Below, piece after piece: positions 53,973 through 64,000 of a stretch of DNA of 64,000 nt. The notes below the pieces were generated by a model. It ran no database searches. It saw only the letters and a list, made by a program, of their open reading frames with translations, and was not told where the DNA came from. Source of the DNA: Symbiodinium natans (lineage: Eukaryota > Sar > Dinophyceae > Suessiales > Symbiodiniaceae); the NCBI GenBank assembly GCA_905221605.1, contig CAJNDS010002835.1, forward strand, positions 1 through 64,000. The letters run 5' to 3'. How positions within the stretch are numbered: the stretch's first letter is position 1; each line of letters begins with the position of its first letter. The translations under genes were made by a program, and so were the position numbers.

Positions 53973-54881
53973 GACCTGAGCGTGTGGGGCAGCTGCGCTT
54001 CTTCTTCGCCAGCATGAAGGCTGCCGGCACGAAGCTGAGCATCATCACCAAGGGCAACGTGGGTGCCTGCCGATATCTGCTGGAGAACGAAGGGCTGCTG
54101 CAGTTCTTCGAGCAGGTCTTCGGCATGCTTGGCCAGTTCTACGGTGAGTCCGACTTCGACCGCGCCAACCCTGAGCCGTCTCCGCTGGAAGGCAGCGCTG
54201 ACTGCGAGCTGCGCGAGTCCAAGGCCAACCTCATCCGCAACTTGATGTCTCGAGCGTCTTTGGGCATCGGCGAGGCGTGCCTGGTTGAGGACGACGCCCA
54301 GGAGATAGCATCCGTACAGGGCATCTGCCGCAGCGTCTTCGTGGCCGAGAGGCGTGGGATGACCGAGAGCGAGATGGACGAGCTGCGGTGCCTGGCAGGA
54401 TCTCCACACGAACCAGCCATGGAAGCCTCCACGTCCCCTGCGAGATGTGAAGAGGACGTACCCGGAGGTGATGGCGGCTCCCGCAAAGAGCATGAAGCCA
54501 CTGTTGGGAAGCAGGTTATGCTTTCCAAATCCGTGCTCCCCGTTGCGGAGACAGAGCCCAAGGCCAAGGCGGCACACGCTCTGGACGGCACCTTGGGAGC
54601 CCATAAGGCTGAGGACAGTCTCCCACCGCAAGAACCAAAGAGTGTGAAGCACGTGTACTTCGACTTCGATCAGACCATCTCCAAGATTCACGTCTTCAAG
54701 CAGCTCGCTGGGTGGGAGCCGGGCGTGCGCCCGCCTCATGCTTTGTCGGAGCGCGGGCAGATCCACCGATTGAAGATGCTGAACGAGGCTGGCCCTGCCT
54801 ACGTCCACGACGGGAACGGCGTGCAGGTGGTGCAGGGCTCGACAGGCTCCGCTGCTTCGTGGACGGCCTGCTCGCTGGGAG
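53973..54881 (+). CDS. HAD polyprotein exon 17 (909 bp, linker B)
   Basis: The C-half still resembles exon 15 (LRFFFASM), but after DELRCLAG the linker changes completely: acidic and polar (SPHEPAMEASTSPARCEEDV, later AHALDGTLGAHKAEDSLPPQ) with no proline runs. The cap is type B (NEAGPAYVHDGNGVQVVQGS). GIGEACL replaces GVDEACL before motif IV. HAD motifs are intact. This exon is the crossover point between the two halves of the array. Confidence 0.88.
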
Positions 54882-55069
54882 GACCGAGAGTCTATGACCG
54901 TCCATGCAACGCAGGTACTGTTCAGGCTGCAACCCACGTTGTTTGCTGTCCGTCGTTTGTGAAGGCTTTGGGTCAGAGTCCACACAGCGTGCTCAAACAA
55001 AAACATCTGTCTTCGTTGTCTGGGCTGACGTGTTGCCATTCTTTATGTTTCATGTATGCTCTCTGCGAG

Positions 55070-55978
55070 GACCCGAGCGTGTGGAGCAGCTTCGCAGCTT
55101 CTTCGCCAGCCTGAAGGCTGCCGGCACGAAGCTGAGCATCATCACCAAGGGCAACGTGGGTGCCTGCCGATATCTGCTGGAGAACGAAGGGCTGCTGCAG
55201 TTCTTCGAGCAGGTCTTCGGCATGCTTGGCCAGTTCTACGGTGAGTCCGACTTCGACCGCGCCAACCCTGAGCCGTCTCCGCTGGAAGGCAGCGCTGACT
55301 GCGAGCTGCGCGAGTCCAAGGCCAACCTCATCCGCAACTTGATGTCTCGAGCGTCTTTGGGCATCGGCGAGGCGTGCCTGGTTGAGGACGACGCCCAGGA
55401 GATAGCATCCGTACAGGGCATCTGCCGCAGCGTCTTCGTGGCCGAGAGGCGTGGGATGACCGAGAGCGAGATGGACGAGCTGCGGTGCCTGGCAGGATCT
55501 CCACACGAACCAGCCATGGAAGCCTCCACGTCCCCTGCGAGATGTGAAGAGGACGTACCCGGAGGTGATGGCGGCTCCCGCAAAGAGCATGAAGCCACTG
55601 TTGGGAAGCAGGTTATGCTTTCCAAATCCGTGCTCCCCGTTGCGGAGACAGAGCCCAAGGCCAAGGCGGCACACGCTCTGGACGGCACCTTGGGAGCCCA
55701 TAAGGCTGAGGACAGTCTCCCACCGCAAGAACCAAAGAGTGTGAAGCACGTGTACTTCGACTTCGATCAGACCATCTCCAAGATTCACGTCTTCAAGCAG
55801 CTCGCTGGGTGGGAGCCGGGCGTGCGCCCGCCTCATGCTTTGTCGGAGCGCGGGCAGATCCACCGATTGAAGATGCTGAACGAGGCTGGCCCTGCCTACG
55901 TCCACGACGGGAACGGCGTGCAGGTGGTGCAGGGCTCGACAGGCTCCGCTGCTTCGTGGACGGCCTGCTCGCTGGGAG
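55070..55978 (+). CDS. HAD polyprotein exon 18 (909 bp, linker B)
   Basis: Starts GPERVEQLRSFFASLKAAG (Glu, and Met to Leu), which marks the right half of the array. GIGEACL; cap B. Bounded by two copies of the 188-bp intron; unit period 1,097 bp. Motifs are intact. Confidence 0.88.
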
Positions 55979-56166
55979 GACCGAGAGTCTATGACCGTCC
56001 ATGCAAGGCAGGTACTGTTCAGGCTGCAACCCACGTTGTTTGCTGTCCGTCGTTTGTGAAGGCTTTGGGTCAGAGTCCACACAGCGTGCTCAAACAAAAA
56101 CATCTGTCTTCGTTGTCTGGGCTGACGTGTTGCCATTCTTTATGTTTCATGTATGCTCTCTGCGAG

Positions 56167-57075
56167 GACCCGAGCGTGTGGAGCAGCTTCGCAGCTTCTT
56201 CGCCAGCCTGAAGGCTGCCGGCACGAAGCTGAGCATCATCACCAAGGGCAACGTGGGTGCCTGCCGATATCTGCTGGAGAACGAAGGGCTGCTGCAGTTC
56301 TTCGAGCAGGTCTTCGGCATGCTTGGCCAGTTCTACGGTGAGTCCGACTTCGACCGCGCCAACCCTGAGCCGTCTCCGCTGGAAGGCAGCGCTGACTGCG
56401 AGCTGCGCGAGTCCAAGGCCAACCTCATCCGCAACTTGATGTCTCGAGCGTCTTTGGGCGTCGGCGAGGCGTGCCTGGTTGAGGACGACGCCCAGGAGAT
56501 AGCATCCGTACAGGGCATCTGCCGCAGCGTCTTCGTGGCCGAGAGGCGTGGGATGACCGAGAGCGAGATGGACGAGCTGCGGTGCCTGGCAGGATCTCCA
56601 CACGAACCAGCCATGGAAGCCTCCACGTCCCCTGCGAGATGTGAAGAGGACGTACCCGGAGGTGATGGCGGCTCCCGCAAAGAGCATGAAGCCACTGTTG
56701 GGAAGCAGGTTATGCTTTCCAAATCCGTGCTCCCCGTTGCGGAGACAGAGCCCAAGGCCAAGGCGGCACACGCTCTGGACGGCACCTTGGGAGCCCATAA
56801 GGCTGAGGACAGTCTCCCACCGCAAGAACCAAAGAGTGTGAAGCACGTGTACTTCGACTTCGATCAGACCATCTCCAAGATTCACGTCTTCAAGCAGCTC
56901 GCTGGGTGGGAGCCGGGCGTGCGCCCGCCTCATGCTTTGTCGGAGCGCGGGCAGATCCACCGATTGAAGATGCTGAACGAGGCTGGCCCTGCCTACGTCC
57001 ACGACGGGAACGGCGTGCAGGTGGTGCAGGGCTCGACAGGCTCCGCTGCTTCGTGGACGGCCTGCTCGCTGGGAG
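56167..57075 (+). CDS. HAD polyprotein exon 19 (909 bp, linker B)
   Basis: Almost the same as exon 18 at base level; the visible coding change is GVGEACL for GIGEACL. Linker B, cap B, motifs intact. Confidence 0.88.
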
Positions 57076-57263
57076 GACCGAGAGTCTATGACCGTCCATG
57101 CAACGCAGGTACTGTTCAGGCTGCAACCCACGTTGTTTGCTGTCCGTCGTTTGTGAAGGCTTTGGGTCAGAGTCCACACAGCGTGCTCAAACAAAAACAT
57201 CTGTCTTCGTTGTCTGGGCTGACGTGTTGCCATTCTTTATGTTTCATGTATGCTCTCTGCGAG

Positions 57264-58172
57264 GACCCGAGCGTGTGGAGCAGCTTCGCAGCTTCTTCGC
57301 CAGCCTGAAGGCTGCCGGCACGAAGCTGAGCATCATCACCAAGGGCAACGTGGGTGCCTGCCGATATCTGCTGGAGAACGAAGGGCTGCTGCAGTTCTTC
57401 GAGCAGGTCTTCGGCATGCTTGGCCAGTTCTACGGTGAGTCCGACTTCGACCGCGCCAACCCTGAGCCGTCTCCGCTGGAAGGCAGCGCTGACTGCGAGC
57501 TGCGCGAGTCCAAGGCCAACCTCATCCGCAACTTGATGTCTCGAGCGTCTTTGGGCATCGGCGAGGCGTGCCTGGTTGAGGACGACGCCCAGGAGATAGC
57601 ATCCGTACAGGGCATCTGCCGCAGCGTCTTCGTGGCCGAGAGGCGTGGGATGACCGAGAGCGAGATGGACGAGCTGCGGTGCCTGGCAGGATCTCCACAC
57701 GAACCAGCCATGGAAGCCTCCACGTCCCCTGCGAGATGTGAAGAGGACGTACCCGGAGGTGATGGCGGCTCCCGCAAAGAGCATGAAGCCACTGTTGGGA
57801 AGCAGGTTATGCTTTCCAAATCCGTGCTCCCCGTTGCGGAGACAGAGCCCAAGGCCAAGGCGGCACACGCTCTGGACGGCACCTTGGGAGCCCATAAGGC
57901 TGAGGACAGTCTCCCACCGCAAGAACCAAAGAGTGTGAAGCACGTGTACTTCGACTTCGATCAGACCATCTCCAAGATTCACGTCTTCAAGCAGCTCGCT
58001 GGGTGGGAGCCGGGCGTGCGCCCGCCTCATGCTTTGTCGGAGCGCGGGCAGATCCACCGATTGAAGATGCTGAACGAGGCTGGCCCTGCCTACGTCCACG
58101 ACGGGAACGGCGTGCAGGTGGTGCAGGGCTCGACAGGCTCCGCTGCTTCGTGGACGGCCTGCTCGCTGGGAG
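57264..58172 (+). CDS. HAD polyprotein exon 20 (909 bp, linker B)
   Basis: Linker B and cap B with GIGEACL; near-identical to exon 18. Last of the complete linker-B exons in this run. Motifs intact. Confidence 0.88.
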
Positions 58173-58360
58173 GACCGAGAGTCTATGACCGTCCATGCAA
58201 CGCAGGTACTGTTCAGGCTGCAACCCACGTTGTTTGCTGTCCGTCGTTTGTGAAGGCTTTGGGTCAGAGTCCACACAGCGTGCTCAAACAAAAACATCTG
58301 TCTTCGTTGTCTGGGCTGACGTGTTGCCATTCTTTATGTTTCATGTATGCTCTCTGCGAG

Positions 58361-59299
58361 GACCCGAGCGTGTGGAGCAGCTTCGCAGCTTCTTCGCCAG
58401 CCTGAAGGCTGCCGGCACGAAGCTGAGCATCATCACCAAGGGCAACGTGGGTGCCTGCCGATATCTGCTGGAGAACGAAGGGCTGCTGCAGTTCTTCGAG
58501 CAGGTCTTCGGCATGCTTGGCCAGTTCTACGGTGAGTCCGACTTCGACCGCGCCAGCCCTGAGCCGTCTCCGCTGGAAGGCAGCGCTGACTGCGAGCTGC
58601 GCGAGTCCAAGGCCAACCTCATCCGCAACTTGATGTCTCGAGCGTCTTTGGGCGTCGGCGAGGCGTGCCTGGTTGAGGACGACGCCCAGGAGATAGCATC
58701 CGTACAGGGCATCTGCCGCAGCGTCTTCGTGGCCGAGAGGCGTGGGATGACCGAGAGCGAGATGGATGAGCTGAGACGCCTTGCCGGTGCAACAGCTTCA
58801 GAGGCGGCGGAGGCCAAAGCCTTCAGCAAAGTGGCGCCGAAGGCAGCGCTGACAGCGAAGCCGCAAGCTGCTCCCCCGCCACCTCCGCCAGATGGCTTCA
58901 GTGGCGTCTGCAAGGTTGGAGGAAAGAGCGTTCCACCCGGCAAGGGGCCTGCGGCACCCGCGCCGCCGCCCTCAGGTTTCAGCGGAGTCTTTAAGTCAGG
59001 CTCCACCGTGCCAGCTGCCAAGGCTTCGCCAAAGCAAGAGGCTGCCCAGAGTGGAGAGGGCTTGAAGCACGTGTACTTCGACTTCGACCAGACCATCTCC
59101 AAGATCCACGTCTTCAAGCAGCTCGCTGGCTGGGAGCCGGGCGTCGACGCGCCGCACGCGCTGTCCGAGCGCGGGCAGATCCACCGACTGAAGATGCTGA
59201 ACGAGGCTGGCCCCGCCTACGTCTACGACGGGAACGGCGTGCAGGAGGTGCAGGGCTCGACAGGCTCCACTGCTTCGTGGACGGCCTGCTCGCTGGGAG
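58361..59299 (+). CDS. HAD polyprotein exon 21 (939 bp, hybrid)
   Basis: A mosaic: the right-half start (VEQLRSFFASLK) and cap B (NEAGPAYVYDGNGVQEVQ) enclose a type-A proline linker that lacks four codons (ASEAAEAKAFSK). Specific: DRASPEPS (Asn to Ser). Motifs intact. Confidence 0.88.
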
Positions 59300-59487
59300 G
59301 ACCGAGAGTCTATGACCGTCCATGCAACGCAGGTACTGTTCAGGCTGCAACCCACGTTGTTTGCTGTCCGTCGTTTGTGAGGGCTTTGGGTCAGAGTCCA
59401 CACAGCGTGCTCAAACAAAAACATCTGTCTTCGTTGTCTGGGCTGACGTGTTGCCATTCTTTATGTTTCATGTATGCTCTCTGCGAG

Positions 59488-60426
59488 GACCCGAGCGTGT
59501 GGAGCAGCTGCGCAGCTTCTTCGCGAGCATGAAGGCTGCCGGCACGAAGCTGAGCATCATCACCAAGGGCAACGTGGGTGCCTGCCGATATCTGCTGGAG
59601 AACGAAGGGCTGCTGCAGTTCTTCGAGCAGGTCTTCGGCATGCTTGGCCAGTTCTACGGTGAGTCCGACTTCGACCGCGCCAACCCTGAGCCGTCTCCGC
59701 TGGAAGGCAGCGCTGACTGCGAGCTGCGCGAGTCCAAGGCCAACCTCATCCGCAACTTGATGTCTCGAGCGTCTTTGGGCGTCGACGAGGCGTGCCTGGT
59801 TGAGGACGACGCCCAGGAGATAGCATCCGTACAGGGCATCTGCCGCAGCGTCTTCGTGGCCGAGAGGCGTGGGATGACCGAGAGCGAGATGGATGAGCTG
59901 AGACGCCTTGCCGGTGCAACAGCTTCAGAGGCGGCGGAGGCCAAAGCCTTCAGCAAAGTGGCGCCGAAGGCAGCGCTGACAGCGAAGCCGCAAGCTGCTC
60001 CCCCGCCACCTCCGCCAGATGGCTTCAGTGGCGTCTGCAAGGTTGGAGGAAAGAGCGTTCCACCCGGCAAGGGGCCTGCGGCACCCGCGCCGCCGCCCTC
60101 AGGTTTCAGCGGAGTCTTTAAGTCAGGCTCCACCGTGCCAGCTGCCAAGGCTTCGCCAAAGCAAGAGGCTGCCCAGAGTGGAGAGGGCTTGAAGCACGTG
60201 TACTTCGACTTCGACCAGACCGTCTCCAAGATCCACGTCTTCAAGCAGCTCGCTGGCTGGGAGCCGGGCGTCGACGCGCCGCACGCGCTGTCCGAGCGCG
60301 GGCAGATCCACCGACTGAAGATGCTGAACGAGGCTGGTCCTGCCTACGTCTACGACGGAAACGGCGTGCAGGTGGTGCATGGCTCGACAGGCTCCACTGC
60401 TTCGTGGACGGCCTGCTCGCTGGGAG
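59488..60426 (+). CDS. HAD polyprotein exon 22 (939 bp, hybrid)
   Basis: Short type-A linker with cap B. It has SMKAAG and GVDEACL, left-half features, and DFDQTVSK (Ile to Val) just after motif I. The cap has VVHGSTGS. Motifs intact. Confidence 0.88.
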
Positions 60427-60614
60427 GACCGAGAGTCTATGACCGTCCATGCAACGCAGGTACTGTTCAGGCTGCAACCCACGTTGTTTGCTGTCCGTCG
60501 TTTGTGAGGGCTTTGGGTCAGAGTCCACACAGCGTGCTCAAACAAAAACATCTGTCTTCGTTGTCTGGGCTGACGTGTTGCCATTCTTTATGTTTCATGT
60601 ATGCTCTCTGCGAG

Positions 60615-61553
60615 GACCCGAGCGTGTGGAGCAGCTTCGCAGCTTCTTCGCCAGCCTGAAGGCTGCCGGCACGAAGCTGAGCATCATCACCAAGGGCAAC
60701 GTGGGTGCCTGCCGATATCTGCTGGAGAACGAAGGGCTGCTGCAGTTCTTCGAGCAGGTCTTCGGCATGCTTGGCCAGTTCTACGGTGAGTCCGACTTCG
60801 ACCGCGCCAACCCTGAGCCGTCTCCGCTGGAAGGCAGCGCTGACTGCGAGCTGCGCGAGTCCAAGGCCAACCTCATCCGCAACTTGATGTCTCGAGCGTC
60901 TTTGGGCGTCGGCGAGGCGTGCCTGGTTGAGGACGACGCCCAGGAGATAGCATCCGTACAGGGCATCTGCCGCAGCGTCTTCGTGGCCGAGAGGCGTGGG
61001 ATGACCGAGAGCGAGATGGATGAGCTGAGACGCCTTGCCGGTGCAACAGCTTCAGAGGCGGCGGAGGCCAAAGCCTTCAGCAAAGTGGCGCCGAAGGCAG
61101 CGCTGACAGCGAAGCCGCAAGCTGCTCCCCCGCCACCTCCGCCAGATGGCTTCAGTGGCGTCTGCAAGGTTGGAGGAAAGAGCGTTCCACCCGGCAAGGG
61201 GCCTGCGGCACCCGCGCCGCCGCCCTCAGGTTTCAGCGGAGTCTTTAAGTCAGGCTCCACCGTGCCAGCTGCCAAGGCTTCGCCAAAGCAAGAGGCTGCC
61301 CAGAGTGGAGAGGGCTTGAAGCACGTGTACTTCGACTTCGACCAGACCGTCTCCAAGATCCACGTCTTCAAGCAGCTCGCTGGCTGGGAGCCGGGCGTCG
61401 ACGCGCCGCACGCGCTGTCCGAGCGGGGGCAGATCCACCGACTGAAGATGCTGAACGAGGCTGGCCCTGCCTACGTCTACGACGGGAACGGCGTGCAGGT
61501 GGTGCATGGCTCGACAGGCTCCACTGCTTCGTGGACGGCCTGCTCGCTGGGAG
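60615..61553 (+). CDS. HAD polyprotein exon 23 (939 bp, hybrid)
   Basis: Like exon 22 but with SLKAAG and GVGEACL. DFDQTVSK is retained. Unit period 1,127 bp with the 188-bp intron on both sides. Motifs intact. Confidence 0.88.
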
Positions 61554-61741
61554 GACCGAGAGTCTATGACCGTCCATGCAACGCAGGTACTGTTCAGGCT
61601 GCAACCCACGTTGTTTGCTGTCCGTCGTTTGTGAGGGCTTTGGGTCAGAGTCCACACAGCGTGCTCAAACAAAAACATCTGTCTTCGTTGTCTGGGCTGA
61701 CGTGTTGCCATTCTTTATGTTTCATGTATGCTCTCTGCGAG

Positions 61742-62677
61742 GACCCGAGCGTGTGGAGCAGCTTCGCAGCTTCTTCGCCAGCCTGAAGGCTGCCGGCACG
61801 AAGCTGAGCATCATCACCAAGGGCAACGTGGGTGCCTGCCGATATCTGCTGGAGAACGAAGGGCTGCTGCAGTTCTTCGAGCAGGTCTTCGGCATGCTTG
61901 GCCAGTTCTACGGTGAGTCCGACTTCGACCGCGCCAACCCTGAGCCGTCTCCGCTGGAAGGCAGCGCTGACTGCGAGCTGCGCGAGTCCAAGGCCAACCT
62001 CATCCGCAACTTGATGTCTCGAGCGTCTTTGGGCGTCGACGAGGCGTGCCTGGTTGAGGACGACGCCCAGGAGATAGCATCCGTACAGGGCATCTGCCGC
62101 AGCGTCTTCGTGGCCGAGAGGCGTGGGATGACCGAGAGCGAGATGGATGAGCTGAGACGCCTTGCCGGTGCAACAGCTTCAGAGGCGGCGGAGGCCAAAG
62201 CCTTCAGCAAAGTGGCGCCGAAGGCAGCGCTGATAGCTAAGCCGCAAGCTGCTCCCCCGCCACCTCCGCCGGATGGCTTCAGTGGCGTCTGCAAGGTTGG
62301 AGGAAAGAGCGTTCCACCCGGCAAGGGGCCTGCGGCACCCGCGCCGCCGCCCTCAGGTTTCAGCGGAGTCTTTAAGTCAGGCTCCACCGTGCCAGCTGCC
62401 AAGGCTTCGCCAAAGCAAGAGGCTGCCCAGAGTGGAGAGGGCTTGAAGCACGTGTACTTCGACTTCGACCAGACCGTCTCCAAGATCCACGTCTTCAAGC
62501 AGCTCGCTGGCTGGGAGCCGGGCGTCGACGCGCCGCACGCGCTGTCCGAGCGCGGGCAGATCCACCGACTGAAGATGCTGAATGCGGCACAGTACGCCTA
62601 CCAGGGAAGCACAGGCACTGTGGTGCTGTGCGCCACCGGAACACAGGGGGCCTCTTGGACAGCTTGCGCTTTGGGAG
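61742..62677 (+). CDS. HAD polyprotein exon 24 (936 bp)
   Basis: Short type-A linker (ALIAKPQ as in the left half), DFDQTVSK, then the cap reverts to type A (NAAQYAYQGSTGTVVLCATG, with Leu and Thr changes). The 188-bp intron ends here; the next intron is a unique 641-bp sequence. Motifs intact. Confidence 0.88.
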
Positions 62678-63318
62678 GACCGGTCACGGTTAAGTTTTCT
62701 TTCTGAGGCACGGTGCATTCTTTCACAAGTTCTGCAGCGTTTCGCCACTGTCGTCAACAACTTGCGACATCTTGCTACTCACTAGAGCAGATTCTAAGAC
62801 GTACTCCAAGTACTCCCCACTCCCGAAAAGCTTGGCTGTGCGACAGGCACAGCACAGCAAAAGAGTATTAACTTGGACTTGACCTGAACATCACAACATC
62901 GATGACTGACCTCTTGCCCTGAAGGGAGCTTAAGCTTGGGAGTGAGAGAGAACCAAACTTTCCGGATCCAATGAAGGGGCCTCCTCCGCTTGGGCGGAGT
63001 TCGGCCTCCCCGTCCCAATCCCCACAGCACCACCTATACCACCTCAATGTCTTTCATGAGTTCAGCTGAGATGTTTTCGAAAGGGACAGTATTGGATCGC
63101 ATTAAATACCGCCAGAAAGGATCCATTTGCGCATTCTTGAGCCCAGAACCTGAGACAGAATTTCTCTCCGGAAAGATTTACAAAACCCGGCTCAGAACCT
63201 TTTACTTCGGTGGGCCAAGCTTTGGCCACGATTGAGAGTTGCGAGGCTTCAGCAGAACTGCAACAGTCTTCACAGTATGTGACAGCACTTGCAGATAACT
63301 TTTGCAACCGACCACAAG
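62678..63318 (+). other. array intron 24, unique 641 bp
   Basis: A unique interior between a GA donor (GACCGGTCACGG) and ACCACAAG. No repeats shared with other introns were noticed, and no convincing exon inside; the short frames at 62990-63235 lack coding character. Confidence 0.65.
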
Positions 63319-64000
63319 GACCCGAGCGCGTGAGGCGGCTTCACAGCTTCTTCGCCAGCCTGAAGGCTGCCGGCACGAAGCTGAGCATCATCACCAAGGG
63401 CAACGTGGGTGCCTGCCGATATCTCCTGGAGAACGAAGGGCTGCTGCAGTTCTTCGAGCAGGTCTTCGGCATGCTTGGCCAGTTCTACGGTGAGTCCGAC
63501 TTCGACCGCGCCAACCCTGAGCCGTCTCCGCTGGAAGGCAGCGCTGACTGCGAGCTGTGCGAGTCCAAGGCCAACCTCATCCGCAACTTGATGTCTCGAG
63601 CGTCTTTGGGCGTCGACGAGGCGTGCCTGGTTGAGGACGACGCCCAGGAGATAGCATCCGTACAGGGCATCTGCCGCAGCGTCTTCGTGGCCGAGAGGCG
63701 TGGGATGACCGAGAGCGAGATGGACGAGCTGCGGTGCCTGGCAGGATCTCCACACGAACCAGCCATGGAAGCCTCCACGTCCCCTGTCACCTCAGCACAC
63801 ACTTCTTGCGAACCCGATGTTCCTGAAGGCGACGAGAGCCCTCGCAAAGAGACGGAATCCTTCGAAGCTGTTGTGAAGGTTGTGCCGGTTCCTGCACCGC
63901 TGGCGCTTTCCATGGTCCCCGTGGAGACACGGGCATCACAGGTTCTGCAGGCCTCACAAGACTCAGAAGCAGAGTCCTTCGAAGCCATGGCTCGGCTTGC
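63319..64000 (+). CDS. HAD polyprotein exon 25 (runs off window)
   Basis: Enters after ACCACAAG. Starts GPERVRRLHSFFASLK (unique) and has ELCESKANL (Arg to Cys) next to the motif III lysine, which is itself kept. The linker begins like type B (CLAGSPHEPAMEASTSP) but diverges into a third form (SCEPDVPEGDESPRKETES onward). The frame is open to the window edge, so the array continues to the right. Confidence 0.85.

Larger units (their letters stand above)
54882..61741 (+). repeat. 188-bp intron repeated seven times (introns 17-23)
   Basis: Copies lie at 54882-55069, 55979-56166, 57076-57263, 58173-58360, 59300-59487, 60427-60614 and 61554-61741. Each starts GACCGAGAGTCTATGACC and ends GTATGCTCTCTGCGAG, and they are almost base-identical. 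The interior is open in one frame, which makes unspliced sequence look like 435-445-codon genes; 188 is not a multiple of 3, so retention shifts the frame and stops soon after. Confidence 0.85.

Noticed and set aside
54973-56136. Long antisense ORFs (387 codons, and 150-200 codons in other units) repeated along the HAD array
   Set aside because: They are the complementary frame of strongly conserved, GC-rich sense exons and cross the intron. The catalytic motifs and the linker logic are on the plus strand, and the antisense products have no recognisable domains.
54904-59532. 435-445-codon plus-strand ORFs read as separate intronless genes
   Set aside because: They begin and end inside the 188-bp intron in different frames and finish a few codons after the next exon start. 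Splicing at GA/AG gives the continuous HAD domain instead.
31665-64000. Interpretation as 24 independent tandem HAD genes
   Set aside because: No stop codon follows any C-terminal half, and no exon boundary lies between domains. Kept only as the alternative to be tested by cDNA.

Overview
The window reads as nuclear DNA of a dinoflagellate. The evidence is: almost all genes on one strand; many short introns whose donors are GA or GC as well as GT, each ending in AG followed by G, with the exon/intron junction sequence repeated at both ends; plant-type TTTAGGG/CCCTAAA tracts inside the sequence; long tandem copies of one gene unit; and large microsatellite-filled spacers. I cannot fix the genus from sequence alone. 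No rRNA, tRNA, CRISPR or prokaryotic signals were seen.

Layout. 1-3.05 kb: non-coding, with a degenerate minisatellite and a 427-bp near-perfect palindrome. 3.06-12.55 kb: four plus-strand protein genes. These are a seven-exon gene of unknown function, a short lysine-rich protein, a two-exon protein resembling DUF7869/RNase H-fold transposase-like proteins, and a divergent C5-methyltransferase-like protein. The set looks like cargo of, or remains of, a large mobile element. 12.6-15 kb: degenerate telomere-type repeats carrying a family of hairpins, plus one minus-strand gene. 15.1-17.9 kb: fragments of a small plus-strand gene, AT/GT microsatellites, more CCCTAAA tracts and a ubiquitin-like ORF. 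18-31.6 kb: sparse short exons, many with coiled-coil composition, in introns rich in GAA, CT, GT, G and AT runs, plus two large inverted repeats around 18.2-18.9 kb.

31.6 kb to the end is the main feature: 25 consecutive exons (first and last partial) of a repeated HAD-superfamily phosphatase module. Each internal exon carries the C-terminal part of one HAD domain (motifs II-IV), a linker, and the N-terminal part of the next (motif I). All exons are multiples of three and every intron is phase 1 with a GA donor. Spliced together they give about 7,570 codons with no stop and 24 complete HAD domains, running off the right edge. The simplest reading is one giant HAD polyprotein (or 'beads on a string' enzyme) rather than 24 separate genes. 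Linker and cap variants, and shared introns, show how the array grew by segmental duplication and gene conversion.

Coordinates of the HAD exons and of most splice sites in the 3-7 kb gene follow from frame-consistent junctions; exons between 18 and 31.6 kb are coding-potential calls only.
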